A stretch of DNA of 64,000 bases from Vulcanimicrobium alpinum (GCF_027923555.1 NZ_AP025523.1:868001-932000); one strand, 5' to 3'. Positions 1 to 8,641 are shown, counted from the stretch's first letter. Numbers and translations are program-made. The notes: generated from the sequence alone by a model not told the origin.

Positions 1-26
1 AACGAATAACGGCGAGGGGCAGCAGC

Positions 27-869
27 TCAGGGTGACGCCGCCGGCGCCGGCGACGCCAGCTCCTCGCGGCAGGCCACGGAGATCGCGATCACCGTCGGGC
101 TGAGTTTCTGTTCGCGGGCGGCGATGAGATGCTGCTGCAGTTCGAGCGTACCGGCAAGCCGATCCCACACGGTACGGCCGAGCGTCTTCGATGCAACGTA
201 CGAGCGCGGATCGAACGTCGGCGTCCCCGACGGCATGTCGAGCCCCGCTGCGCCGATGTAGTCGCCGTTCGCGTCGGGACCGCGCGCCGCGTTGACGACG
301 GCCCCCTTCGGAAGACTGCCCGGCCCCGTGGCGGAGAGACCCGCGGGAAACTCGTTCTGCATCCGGCCGAGCGCGTCGGTATCGAGCGCGCCGTTCATCA
401 CGTCGAGCGTTTTGCGCTGCTGCCCGGCGACGGCGGCGATCTGCTCGCCGAGCAGCTGCGCGATCCGATCGTCGTCCGTCTTCGGCGTGTTCGGAAAGCG
501 CTTGCGGTCGGCCAGGAGCGTGTCGATCACCGCGAGATTGTGCGCCATCGCGAGCGACGCGCGCCGCAGATAGAGCTGATCGATCTGCAGCGCATTGTCG
601 GAGCCGGTTCGCTGGTCGTCGGCCATCTTCAGAAACGCGCGATGCCCGGCCCCGACGAGTTCGTCGCTCTTCATCAGGCCGAGCACCATCGGCGCGACGC
701 TGTCGCGTACGGTCGCGCACACGCCCCGCGACCGCACGCGGCCGATCTCCGGCAACGTCGGCGCCGGCGTCTGCGGCGCGGGCGATTGCGCGGTCAGCGC
801 AACGAAGACGAGCGCCCCCGCAGCCGTCACCTTGAGCTTGTCGAGGGGCAGCCCCGAGTGACGAGGCAC
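27..869 (-). CDS. exported protein of unknown function
   Basis: I do not recognise this 280-residue protein. The GTG at 869 was chosen because it lies 6 bases after the stop of the upstream gene and opens directly onto a basic residue run followed by a hydrophobic stretch (about residues 11-27), a plausible export signal. A Pro/Ala-rich linker follows, then a largely helical, soluble region without an obvious catalytic motif; a single Cys lies near residue 51. It is the last of a set of consecutive minus-strand genes (2594 down to 27), three of which encode predicted exported proteins, so a shared envelope role is possible but not shown. Certainty is high that it is a gene, low on function. 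Confidence 0.7.
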   Translation of the reverse strand: MPRHSGLPLDKLKVTAAGALVFVALTAQSPAPQTPAPTLPEIGRVRSRGVCATVRDSVAPMVLGLMKSDELVGAGHRAFLKMADDQRTGSDNALQIDQLYLRRASLAMAHNLAVIDTLLADRKRFPNTPKTDDDRIAQLLGEQIAAVAGQQRKTLDVMNGALDTDALGRMQNEFPAGLSATGPGSLPKGAVVNAARGPDANGDYIGAAGLDMPSGTPTFDPRSYVASKTLGRTVWDRLAGTLELQQHLIAAREQKLSPTVIAISVACREELASPAPAASP

Positions 870-874
870 CGCGC

Positions 875-1606
875 TCACATCGAGTCTTCGCCCTTCCCGG
901 CGCTCGCGCTCGGCTTGACGTTGGGGTTCTTGTCGGCGAACTGACCGAGCGGGTTGGGAATGACCCACACCGACACGTCGTAGATCGCGGGATACAGGAA
1001 CACGAACGCGACCTGCGATGCGTCCTTCACGGCGCCGGTCGCGACGAGCCCCTCCGCGGTCGGTGAGGTCGAGCCGTTGTTGGCGGCGCCGTACTTCTTC
1101 GCGCCGACAGCCTTGCCGTAGAGCAGCGTGCCGCCGGGCCCTTTCTCCACGTAGTGCACGTGCGCGCCGATCGTGTCCCAGCGCGACGCATCGATACCGA
1201 AGCGCGTCGGTTTCCCCGTCGACGACTCGGCCTGCGGAACGCTGAAGTCGGCGCCGATCAGCCGGCCTTGCGCGTCGTACCACAACTGCGCGGGATGGCT
1301 GGGATCGGTCGTGTCCCAGTATTTCGTATTCACCCAACTGATCGCGCCGGTACGATCTTCGTTGGAATAGCGGACGTAGCCGGCCGCGGTCGCCGCGGCC
1401 GTCGTCCCGTAACGCTTCGGAAGATCGGTCATGACCTTCTTAAGAAACGCCGCTTCGGCGGCGTTCGGCGACGGCGCCGGAGTCGGCGACGCTTTTACGG
1501 GCATCGCGCCCGTCGGCATCGCCGGCATCGCGGATTGGGCGTCCGCGACCCGGACGCTGCAGCAGAGCGCTCCGATCGCGGCAAGGGCAACGAGACGTCG
1601 ATTCAT
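875..1606 (-). CDS. exported protein of unknown function
   Basis: This 243-residue protein starts with a clear signal peptide (basic MNRR, hydrophobic core to about residue 22, cleavage near the ADAQ motif). A Met/Pro/Ala-rich segment follows, then a globular domain rich in Trp, Tyr and Gly with an H-x-H-Y element near residue 150. The C-terminus is polar. I could not assign it to a family. The stop lies 5 bases before the next minus-strand gene, so the two are almost certainly co-transcribed and perhaps function together outside the cytoplasm. Function is left open. Confidence 0.75.
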   Translation of the reverse strand: MNRRLVALAAIGALCCSVRVADAQSAMPAMPTGAMPVKASPTPAPSPNAAEAAFLKKVMTDLPKRYGTTAAATAAGYVRYSNEDRTGAISWVNTKYWDTTDPSHPAQLWYDAQGRLIGADFSVPQAESSTGKPTRFGIDASRWDTIGAHVHYVEKGPGGTLLYGKAVGAKKYGAANNGSTSPTAEGLVATGAVKDASQVAFVFLYPAIYDVSVWVIPNPLGQFADKNPNVKPSASAGKGEDSM

Positions 1607-1629
1607 GCGCGCGCCGTTCGTGCCGCGGG

Positions 1630-2253
1630 CTACGGCGCCTTCGTCGGCGAGGCGCCGGGGACGGGAACGCTCGTCGGCGTTGTTGCCGGGATCGGCGTCG
1701 CGGTGGGGAGCGGGCGCGCGCGCCCCGGGCTCAGCGGGTGCGGCGGCGCGGTGCGCGCCGGCGTCGGCGTGTAGTACGCAGCCGGCCGGTCCGCCGACAG
1801 GGGAAACGGGAACGGGATCCGGATCGTGATCCGGTCGCCGTCGCGGCCGATCTCAGCCTCGGTGGCGGCATCGATCGTCTCGCCGGCGGTGACCGGTGCG
1901 ACGATCGGCGTGAGGCTGCGGACCGGAAGCAGGCCGGCGTGGATCGTGACGCGGTCGATCGTGATCGACGGAGTCCTTATCCCGGCACTATCGGTGTGGC
2001 CCCCGACGATCAGCCGAGCGCGGGTCCCGGCCGGTGCGACGACGATGCCGTCGAGCGTCAGCGCGTCCCGCAGATGGAGGTTCACGGTCGTCCCCTCGCG
2101 GGCGTGCGCGTCGAGGCTCCCGTCGGCGATGAAAACGACCGGCGTGCCGGCAGGCAAGCCGTGCTCGGGGCCTTTGGCCGCGGCCATCGTTGCCCCGAAG
2201 AGCAGGAAGGCCGTCGCGATGACGGCCGCCCGGCGGGCGTTCCTTGGGATCAG
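1630..2253 (-). CDS. exported protein of unknown function, apparent CTG start
   Basis: The first ATG (2187) would start inside a signal peptide. The 22 codons before it are in frame and read as a classical export signal: basic IPRNARR followed by the hydrophobic run AAVIATAFLLFGAT and a small-residue cleavage region. The only plausible initiator upstream is a CTG at 2251-2253, which overlaps the stop of the previous gene as CTGA. The mature part has a beta-rich domain (about residues 25-150) of unknown family and ends in a Pro/Thr-rich tail that looks like a flexible periplasmic linker. If ATG 2187 were used the product would be cytosolic and 185 residues long. Confidence 0.6.
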   Translation of the reverse strand: MIPRNARRAAVIATAFLLFGATMAAAKGPEHGLPAGTPVVFIADGSLDAHAREGTTVNLHLRDALTLDGIVVAPAGTRARLIVGGHTDSAGIRTPSITIDRVTIHAGLLPVRSLTPIVAPVTAGETIDAATEAEIGRDGDRITIRIPFPFPLSADRPAAYYTPTPARTAPPHPLSPGRARPLPTATPIPATTPTSVPVPGASPTKAP

Positions 2254-2594
2254 GACGCCTTTTTCTCCGCTTCAGCAGCGGCTGCTTCGGCGGCGGCCTT
2301 CTTGCCCTGTTCGATCAGGGCTTTGACCTTCTGGCCGCCCTTTTGGCCGATAGTCTCGTAGAACTCCGGACCGTACCGGTCGCGAGTCGCCTCGCCGCCC
2401 TTTTTACCGCCCTTCTTGCCGATCGCCTCGTAAAATGCGTGGCCGTGGGCTTTCTTGGTGGCCTGGCCGCCTTTGCGGCCGATCATTTCGTAGAACTCCG
2501 GACCGTACTTTTTCTTGACCGTCTCGCCGCCTTTTTGGCCTGCTTCGCGGACGCTCATACCGCTGCCGGACTTCCGTTCGGGGGTGCTGGACAT
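2250..2594 (-). CDS. KGG-repeat general stress-type protein
   Basis: A small, highly charged protein built from three to four copies of a roughly 22-residue unit with the core F-Y-E-x-I-G-x-K-G-G, spaced by T-K/R-rich segments. It belongs to the KGG-repeat group related to Bacillus GsiB and plant Em/LEA-like hydrophilic proteins, which are linked to desiccation and general stress. That link is family knowledge, not something shown here. The frame is open to an upstream start at 2654, but the Met at 2594 gives the usual compact family N-terminus (MSSTPERKSG). The C-terminus is an Ala/Glu/Lys-rich helix. The stop overlaps the next gene's CTG start. Confidence 0.8.
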   Translation of the reverse strand: MSSTPERKSGSGMSVREAGQKGGETVKKKYGPEFYEMIGRKGGQATKKAHGHAFYEAIGKKGGKKGGEATRDRYGPEFYETIGQKGGQKVKALIEQGKKAAAEAAAAEAEKKAS

Positions 2595-2681
2595 CAGTTG
2601 GGGTGAACCTCGTGGATGAAAATCGACCTGTCTCAGTAACGTAAGCGGACTCATGGAAGTTGTCGGCAGAGTGATCGCTTC

Positions 2682-4160
2682 GTGAAGAATCGGGTGCTTT
2701 TTTTCGCCGGGCTGGTCGTGTGCACGGCATGCACCATCCTGGCGCCGGTAGGAGCTGCCCGCAATGAGCAGCCGGGATACCGGCGGTTGATCGAGCTCGA
2801 AAGCACCCGGGCTTTCTCCGACGAGCTGGCCGCACTGCTCGCGTCCGGGGACGTTAGGCAGGCGGGGCGTGCGGCGCTTGCGCTCGGACGGACCGAGGAC
2901 GTGCGCGCGGCCGGACCTCTACATAACGCGACCGCGGCCCAGGACGTTTCGCTCCGGGCCTTGGCAATGTACGGGTATGGTCTGCTGGCCGCTAAGACTG
3001 CCATTGCGACCGAAACGTTGCGTCGCGGGCTTGCCGACCGGGCGGGTGTGGTCCGCGTCGCAGCCGTCGATGCCGCATGGCGCGCGCAGGCCGCCGGCAG
3101 ATCGCCGGGAGCGAGCGCTCTCTCGGCCGAACTGCTCGCGGCCGCGGCGGGCGATCGCGACCCGATCGTTCGGGCTCGCGCCGCCACCGCGCTCTCGGGC
3201 TGGAAGGACGCGACCGAACACGCCCGCATCTCCGGCGCCCTGCAGCAGGCGTTCGCACGCGAACGGAGTCGCATGGTCCGGTGGCACGAGGCGTGGACGC
3301 TCCGGCGCGCGTTCGCGACCGACGTCGCGGCAGCGCTGCTGCGCACCGGGTTGACCGATCGCGACGAGCTCGTCCGCATTCAATTCGCCGATCTTCTCGC
3401 GCGGCGCAAAGTGCAAGGCGAAGCGCCGCTGCTCGAACCGCTGCTGCACGATCCGTCGTGGCGCGTGCGCGAGCAGGCGGCCGAGAGCGTGCGCGTCCTC
3501 GCAGGTGGCGCGCGGACCGAGCATCTCGCCGCGATCCCCGAGAGCATCGCCACGCCGTCGCCCGCGCCGGAGAACGCGGAGGCGCCGCTGCCGCGCCCGG
3601 CCGGGCTCGGCCCGCCGCGCAAACCCGTCGCCGCCGATGCGCTCGTCGATCTCCCGCTTCGTCCGACGACCAGCGCCGCGATGGACGGACCGCTTCCCGG
3701 CCCGCATCCGCGCGTGCGCATCGGCACGACCAAAGGTCCGATCGTCGTGCGCCTGTATCCCGAGTGGGCGCCGCTCACCGTCGCGAACTTCCTGGGCCTC
3801 GTCGATCGCGGCTATTACGACAACCTGCGCTGGTTCCGGGTCGTCCCCGACTTCGTCGCGCAGACCGGCGATCCGCACGACAACGGCGAGGGCGACGCGG
3901 GCTACACGATTCCGGCCGAGGAGAACCCGCTCGAACAACGCTCGGGCGTCATCTCGATGGGCTTGAATTATACGGAGGGCGCGAATCCCGGGCCGATCCG
4001 CGACTCGGCCGGGACGCAGTTCTACATCACGATCTCGCCGCAGCTCCACCTCGATCGCGACTTCACGGTCTTCGGCGAGGTGGAGAGCGGCTTCGCGACG
4101 CTCGGAAGGCTCGCCGAATCGGATCGGATGACGCGCGTGGAGCAGCTTTCCGATCGCTGA
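2682..4160 (+). CDS. HEAT-repeat / cyclophilin-type peptidyl-prolyl isomerase fusion
   Basis: A 492-residue exported protein starting at GTG 2682, with a hydrophobic signal at residues 4-25. Residues about 40-300 form Ala/Leu/Arg-rich helical pairs typical of HEAT repeats. A Pro/Ala-rich linker follows, then a complete cyclophilin domain from about residue 344 to the end. It shows the family landmarks: the strand G-P-I-V-V-R-L-Y, the W-F-R-V-V-P-D-F-V-A-Q-T-G-D-P active-site segment with its catalytic Arg, and the S-A-G-T-Q-F-Y-I substrate strand. Cyclophilins catalyse proline cis-trans isomerisation during folding. Here the enzyme is probably periplasmic, with the repeats acting as a client- or membrane-facing scaffold (inference). 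Confidence 0.9.
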   Translation: MKNRVLFFAGLVVCTACTILAPVGAARNEQPGYRRLIELESTRAFSDELAALLASGDVRQAGRAALALGRTEDVRAAGPLHNATAAQDVSLRALAMYGYGLLAAKTAIATETLRRGLADRAGVVRVAAVDAAWRAQAAGRSPGASALSAELLAAAAGDRDPIVRARAATALSGWKDATEHARISGALQQAFARERSRMVRWHEAWTLRRAFATDVAAALLRTGLTDRDELVRIQFADLLARRKVQGEAPLLEPLLHDPSWRVREQAAESVRVLAGGARTEHLAAIPESIATPSPAPENAEAPLPRPAGLGPPRKPVAADALVDLPLRPTTSAAMDGPLPGPHPRVRIGTTKGPIVVRLYPEWAPLTVANFLGLVDRGYYDNLRWFRVVPDFVAQTGDPHDNGEGDAGYTIPAEENPLEQRSGVISMGLNYTEGANPGPIRDSAGTQFYITISPQLHLDRDFTVFGEVESGFATLGRLAESDRMTRVEQLSDR

Positions 4161-4167
4161 CGGCGGG

Positions 4168-5055
4168 TCAGCGCGCGACGATCGAGCGCAGCGCGAACAG
4201 TGCGTTCTCCGGGCGTTCGGTGATGCGGCGATAGAAATATCCCGCCCAGTGCGTGCCGTAGGGAACGTACACGCGCAGGCGATAGCCGTCGGCGACGAGC
4301 CGGAGCTGCACGTCCGGGCGCACGCCGTAGAGCATCTGAAACTCGAAGCGGTCGCGGCCTATGCCGCGGTCGCGCGCGAACCTCTCGACCGCGGCGATGA
4401 TCCGCTCGTCGTGCGTCGCGATCGCCGGATAGACGCCGCGTTCGAGCAGCGCCTCGGCGGAGCGGAGACACTCGCGGCGGATCGTCGGCATCGCCTTGTA
4501 TGCGACGTCCGGGGATTCGCCGTACGCGCCCTTGCAGAGCCGCACGCGCGCGCCCAAAGCGATCATCCGTTCGACGTCGGCCGGGGTGCGCTTCAAGTAC
4601 GCCTGCAGCACGGGCCCCACGTTGCGCGTATGCGCGAAGGCGCGCTCGAAGACGCGCAGCGTCGCGCCGGTGACCGCGCTCCCTTCCATGTCGATGCGCA
4701 CGAACGGATCGGCGTTCCGTGCCGCATCGTCGAGGATCGTGCGCAGGTTCGCGAACGCGAAGTCTTCGTCGACGAGCAGACCCATCGCGGTCAGCTTCAC
4801 CGAGACGTTCGTCTCGACGCCGCGGCGGCGGATCGCCGAGAGGAGCGCGAGATAGGCATCGCGCGTTCGCTCAGCTTCGTCGCGCTGGGTGACATCCTCG
4901 CCGAGGAAGTCAAGCGTCGCGGTCATCCCGGCCGCGTTGAGCGCGGCGACCGCGTCCATCGCTTCGTCGGCGGTCTCGCCGGCGACGAACCGTTTGGCGA
5001 GGAAGAAGAACCGTTGCTGAAAGCCCGGGGTCTGAATCACGTCGAGCACTGCCAC
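4168..5055 (-). CDS. proline dehydrogenase
   Basis: A monofunctional PRODH of about 295 residues, the usual size of the short bacterial form. It oxidises L-proline to 1-pyrroline-5-carboxylate with FAD and passes electrons to the membrane quinone pool. Family landmarks are the T-A-T-L-D-F-L-G-E strand, the N-V-S-V-K-L-T-A-M-G segment, the R-I-D-M-E-G motif, the R-L-C-K-G-A-Y strand and the C-terminal Y-R-R-I-x-E-R-P substrate-carboxylate motif. The frame stays open to 5190, but that extension is Arg/Pro-rich and overlaps the divergent receiver gene. GTG at 5055 or 5049 gives a normal N-terminus. No P5C dehydrogenase lies nearby. Confidence 0.92.
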   Translation of the reverse strand: MAVLDVIQTPGFQQRFFFLAKRFVAGETADEAMDAVAALNAAGMTATLDFLGEDVTQRDEAERTRDAYLALLSAIRRRGVETNVSVKLTAMGLLVDEDFAFANLRTILDDAARNADPFVRIDMEGSAVTGATLRVFERAFAHTRNVGPVLQAYLKRTPADVERMIALGARVRLCKGAYGESPDVAYKAMPTIRRECLRSAEALLERGVYPAIATHDERIIAAVERFARDRGIGRDRFEFQMLYGVRPDVQLRLVADGYRLRVYVPYGTHWAGYFYRRITERPENALFALRSIVAR

Positions 5056-5188
5056 GGCCCGGCGGCTTCGGGAATGAACCGGCGGGGGCCTCGGGGTAGA
5101 CCGGTGTCGATGGCGCGCGCGCAACGCTTTGCGAGGACTTTTCAGTCGATGGATAGGCACGCGCCGCGGTTTCCGGGAAGCATGGAGC

Positions 5189-5584
5189 ATGGCTTGGCGC
5201 GTCCTGGTCGCCGACGACGATCAGGAGATCTGCACGCTCATCAAGACGGTCCTGGGCAAGGGGCCGTACGAGATCACGCTCTGCCACGATGCGGAAAGCG
5301 CGCTCGTCCATATCAAGAGCGATCCGCCGTACGACATCCTCATCAGCGACTTCATGCTGCCGGGGATCTCGGGGATCGATCTGGTCACGCAGGTGCGGCA
5401 GAACGCGAGCACGTCGCGCATCCCGATCGTGATGATCAGCGCGCACAGCAACTACGCGATGGACGCGCGCGCGAAGACGGCCGGCGCGAACGCGTTTCTG
5501 AACAAGCCGTTCACGATCTCGCAGCTGCGCACGACCGTGCACCAGCTGCTGACGGACCCGCTGCACTCGGCGATGGGCGCGTAG
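5189..5584 (+). CDS. stand-alone response-regulator receiver protein
   Basis: A single CheY-like receiver of 131 residues with no output domain. The acidic pocket (V-A-D-D-D near residues 8-12), the phospho-accepting Asp in I-S-D-F-M-L-P, the switch Ser in M-I-S-A-H and the conserved Lys in N-K-P-F are all present. ATG 5189 was chosen over the upstream in-frame start at 5129 because it follows a GGGAAG ribosome-binding site and yields the normal family start. No histidine kinase is adjacent, so its partner is unknown. It probably passes a phosphoryl signal by protein contact, not DNA binding. Confidence 0.88.
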   Translation: MAWRVLVADDDQEICTLIKTVLGKGPYEITLCHDAESALVHIKSDPPYDILISDFMLPGISGIDLVTQVRQNASTSRIPIVMISAHSNYAMDARAKTAGANAFLNKPFTISQLRTTVHQLLTDPLHSAMGA

Positions 5585-5612
5585 CGCCGGCGCGTCGCGC
5601 GGTACACCGCGC

Positions 5613-6185
5613 GTGACGGTTGCGTCGTTCGCGAAGATCCTCTTCGTCGCGCTCTCACTGGGCCTCGACGTCTTCGCCGTCTCGGTCGGCGTCGGGATGC
5701 GGGGGACGGAGCGCGCGGTCAAGCTGCGGATCGGTGCGGCGTTCGCGTTCGCCGAGGTGACGATGACGCTGCTCGGGGTCGGGATCGGCCGCGCCGCGGG
5801 GAAACTGCTCGGCGATTCGGCCGGGTATCTCGGCTTCGCCGCTCTCGTCGCGGTCGGCGGCTACATGATCTACGAAGCGCTGCACGGGACCGAGGAGGGC
5901 GGCGGCTTCGATCTTTCGCGCGGCTGGGGGCTGACGCTGGGCGCGCTCTCGATCAGTCTGGACTCGCTGGGAATCGGGTTCTCGATTCTCTACATCGGCG
6001 TGCCGCTCGGCGTCAGCGTGATCTTCATCGCTGCGGCTTCGGTGCTGTCGACGGCGCTGGGGCTCGCGCTCGGAAAGCGTCTGGGTATGGTCGCCGAAGA
6101 GCGCGCGGCGTTGTGGGCGGGGATCGTGCTCGTGCTGACGGGGCTCGCCTTTGCGGGACTCAAGTATTTTCGCGTCGGCGCCTGA
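5613..6185 (+). CDS. mntP: MntP/DUF204-family putative manganese efflux pump
   Basis: A 190-residue integral membrane protein with six predicted helices arranged as two repeats. Each half carries the family Asp motif inside a helix: G-L-D-V-F-A-V-S-V-G in the first and S-I-S-L-D-S-L-G-I-G in the second. MntP proteins export Mn(II) to prevent toxicity, and these Asp residues are needed for transport in the E. coli protein. It starts at GTG 5613, and its last 35 bases overlap the next gene, suggesting co-transcription. No yybP-ykoY riboswitch is possible in the 28-base gap upstream. The substrate assignment rests on the family only. Confidence 0.85.
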   Translation: MTVASFAKILFVALSLGLDVFAVSVGVGMRGTERAVKLRIGAAFAFAEVTMTLLGVGIGRAAGKLLGDSAGYLGFAALVAVGGYMIYEALHGTEEGGGFDLSRGWGLTLGALSISLDSLGIGFSILYIGVPLGVSVIFIAAASVLSTALGLALGKRLGMVAEERAALWAGIVLVLTGLAFAGLKYFRVGA

Positions 6186-7065
6186 AGCGCTCTACCGGCT
6201 CGCCGTCGCGGCATCGCGCAGCGTAATCGTCGTCGGGACGGCGAAGAACGCCGGCAAGACGACGGCGTTCAACGCGCTGCGCGCCGTCGCGCAGCGCCGC
6301 GGCGTTGCGATCGCGGTGACGTCGATCGGGCGCGACGGCGAACCGTCGGACGCGCTCGACGTCGAACCGAAACCGCGCGTGCGGCTCGCACCCGGGACGC
6401 TCGTCGCGCTCGCGGCGGGTCTGCTGCCGCGCACGCCGGCGCTCGCGATCCTCGAGACGGGCGCCCCGAGCGCGCTCGGCGCGACGGTATTCGCGCGCGT
6501 CGAAATCGCGACGACGTGCGAGATCGCGGGACCGCCGACGGCGCGCGCGATGCGCGCGACGATCGATCGCCTGCGCACGCTCGGCACCGGTCCGGTGTTC
6601 GTCGACGGCGCGATCGACCGCATCGCACCGCTCGCCGGCGGCGACGACGCGGTGATCCTCGCAACCGGCGCGGTGAGCGGCGCGACCGTCGCGCGGGTGG
6701 CGCAGGTTGCGGCGGCGGCGGTGCAGCGATTGACGCTGCCCGGCCGCGATCCGGCGCACGAACGTGCGCGCGTCGTTCAAGTGCACGGCGCGCTCGACGC
6801 GCGCGACGCGGAAGCGCTGCTCGCCGATGCGCGCGACGCGACGGTGGTGATCGACGATCCGACGCGCATCGCGGTCCGCGGCGCGTTGTTCGCGACGCTG
6901 CGCGCGACCGTCGACCTGCGCTGCGAGCGGCCGCTGCGCGTCGTCGCGTGCACCACGTCGCCGGTCGGGCGCGACGCATCGCTCGAACCGCGCGCGCTCG
7001 TCGAGGCCGTTGCCCGCGCGACCGGTCTGCCGGCTTTCGATGTCGTCGCGGACCTCGCGGCATGA
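6151..7065 (+). CDS. kamB: KamB-like lysine 5,6-aminomutase reactivase subunit
   Basis: A P-loop protein of 304 residues with a Walker A motif (G-T-A-K-N-A-G-K-T-T, residues 29-38) and short switch-like strands. Together with the MutS-like ATPase encoded immediately downstream (4-base ATGA overlap) it matches the KamB/KamC pair, which reactivates B12-dependent lysine 5,6-aminomutase by exchanging damaged cobalamin. TTG 6151 is the only usable initiator before the P-loop and overlaps mntP by 35 bases. The mutase genes kamD/kamE are not in the window, so the true client is uncertain. The name rests on the pairing and P-loop type; a search should confirm it. Confidence 0.65.
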   Translation: MRDSSIFASAPEALYRLAVAASRSVIVVGTAKNAGKTTAFNALRAVAQRRGVAIAVTSIGRDGEPSDALDVEPKPRVRLAPGTLVALAAGLLPRTPALAILETGAPSALGATVFARVEIATTCEIAGPPTARAMRATIDRLRTLGTGPVFVDGAIDRIAPLAGGDDAVILATGAVSGATVARVAQVAAAAVQRLTLPGRDPAHERARVVQVHGALDARDAEALLADARDATVVIDDPTRIAVRGALFATLRATVDLRCERPLRVVACTTSPVGRDASLEPRALVEAVARATGLPAFDVVADLAA

Positions 7066-8630
7066 TCGCTGACGCGCTCACTGCCGAGCGGATCGGGCTG
7101 GACTGGCTGCGCGCGGCGGTCGCACCCCTCGGCGCGTTCGGCCGGGCCGTCGACGAAACGCTCGCTCCGTACGGTCCCGGCGACGAAGACGCGGCGCGCG
7201 CGGAGATCGCCGAGGTTGTTGCGTGCGCGCAGCTGATGGACGACGAAGGCGTCATGCGCGCACGCGCGGCGCTGCGCGCCGTCCCAGAAGCCTCGCCGAT
7301 CGTCGCGCGCGCACGCGTCGGCGACCCGCTCGCCGACGTCGATTTCTACGAACTGGGGCGCTTCATCGACGGGCTCGACGCGCTTGCGCGAGCGTGGGAC
7401 GCCGCCGGCGGCGATGCTGGGCGGCGTCCTCCGCTCCTCGACGGGCTGCGGGCGCTGCTCGCTCCGGGGCGCGCGGGCGGCGGCTTCTATCTCGACGATG
7501 CGTTCGGCGCGGGGCTCCGCGACGCGCGCGCCGCGCTCGCGGCGGCGGAAGCCGCGTACGACGCGCGGCGCGAGGAGATCGCCGCGCTCGTCCGCGACGC
7601 GATCGGCGTCGATCCCGTCGGCGAGGAGTTCGTCGTGCTGCGCGATGCGTACGACGGCGCGCTGCCCGACGTCGTGCGGGTGGTACGCGAGACGCCGACC
7701 TACCGCGTCGTCGTCCCGGCGATCGTCATCCCCGAGCGCGATGCCGCATTCGCGCGGCTGGCGGAGGAAGAAGAGGCGGCGCGCCGGACGCTCGCGGAGC
7801 GGATCGCGCGCGAAGCCGATGCCGTTCGCGCGACGACGCGCGCGCTCGGGGCGCTCGACCGCCTGCTGGCGCGCGTTGCGTTCGCGCAGCGCTGGGGCGG
7901 CTGCGTTCCCACGTTCGCCTCCGACCGGATCGCCTGCGTCGACGCGACGTTCGCGCCGCTCGCCGATGCGCTGGGGGCGCGCGCGCACCCGTACACGCCG
8001 ATCTCGTTCGACCTGCGCGGCGTCACGGTGCTCACCGGACCGAACATGGGGGGGAAAACCGCGGCGCTCGCAGCTGCCGGCTTCGCGTGCGCGTGCGCCG
8101 CGCTCGGCGTCGCGCCGCCGGCGCGCGAGGCAACTCTGCCGCTGCTCGACGCGATCGCGTGGGTCGGCGGCGACGTCGCCGCCGACCGGACGCGCCTGCT
8201 CTCGTCGTACGCGGCGGAGATCCTGCGCGCGCGCGACGTCCTGCGCGCGGCGTCGCCGCGGTCGCTGGTCCTCGTCGACGAGTTCGCGCGCACGACCGGA
8301 CCGCGCGAAGGCCGCGCCCTGCTGGTTGCGTTTGCTGAGGCGCTGCACGCGAGCGGCGCGTTCGCGCTCATCGCAACCCACTTCGACGGCGTCGCTGCCG
8401 CCTCGGGAGCGGCGCACCTGCGCATCGCCGGACTTCGAGAACGGCTCCCGGCGACCGCCGACGGCGAAAGACTCGACGCAGTGCTCGACGCGATCGCTGC
8501 GGCGATGGACTATCGCGTCGTCGCTGCGGTTGAGGGCAGCACCGATTCCGACGCGCTCGCGCTCGCCGAATTGCTCGGCCTGCCCGACGCGCTCGTCGCG
8601 CGCGCCCGTACCCTGCACGAAGCAGGGTGA
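7062..8630 (+). CDS. kamC: KamC-like MutS-family ATPase (aminomutase reactivase)
   Basis: A 522-residue protein whose C-terminal 200 residues are a MutS-type ABC ATPase: Walker A T-G-P-N-M-G-G-K-T (near residue 326), the L-S-S-Y-A-A-E signature region, Walker B L-V-L-V-D-E-F, and the A-T-H-F-D switch. The N-terminal part is helical and has none of the mismatch-recognition domains of MutS1, while a long coiled coil precedes the ATPase. This is the architecture of KamC, the ATPase partner of KamB in lysine 5,6-aminomutase reactivation. ATG 7062 overlaps the kamB stop (ATGA). A generic MutS-like DNA role is the alternative, made less likely by the partner gene. Confidence 0.72.
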   Translation: MIADALTAERIGLDWLRAAVAPLGAFGRAVDETLAPYGPGDEDAARAEIAEVVACAQLMDDEGVMRARAALRAVPEASPIVARARVGDPLADVDFYELGRFIDGLDALARAWDAAGGDAGRRPPLLDGLRALLAPGRAGGGFYLDDAFGAGLRDARAALAAAEAAYDARREEIAALVRDAIGVDPVGEEFVVLRDAYDGALPDVVRVVRETPTYRVVVPAIVIPERDAAFARLAEEEEAARRTLAERIAREADAVRATTRALGALDRLLARVAFAQRWGGCVPTFASDRIACVDATFAPLADALGARAHPYTPISFDLRGVTVLTGPNMGGKTAALAAAGFACACAALGVAPPAREATLPLLDAIAWVGGDVAADRTRLLSSYAAEILRARDVLRAASPRSLVLVDEFARTTGPREGRALLVAFAEALHASGAFALIATHFDGVAAASGAAHLRIAGLRERLPATADGERLDAVLDAIAAAMDYRVVAAVEGSTDSDALALAELLGLPDALVARARTLHEAG

Positions 8631-8641
8631 ACTGCGGTCGT

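Noticed and set aside
2300-2560. DNA tandem repeat in the KGG gene
   Set aside because: The similarity is at protein level; the DNA copies have diverged and encode the repeated protein motif.
5585-5612. Manganese riboswitch before mntP
   Set aside because: The gap is only 28 bases, too short for the aptamer.
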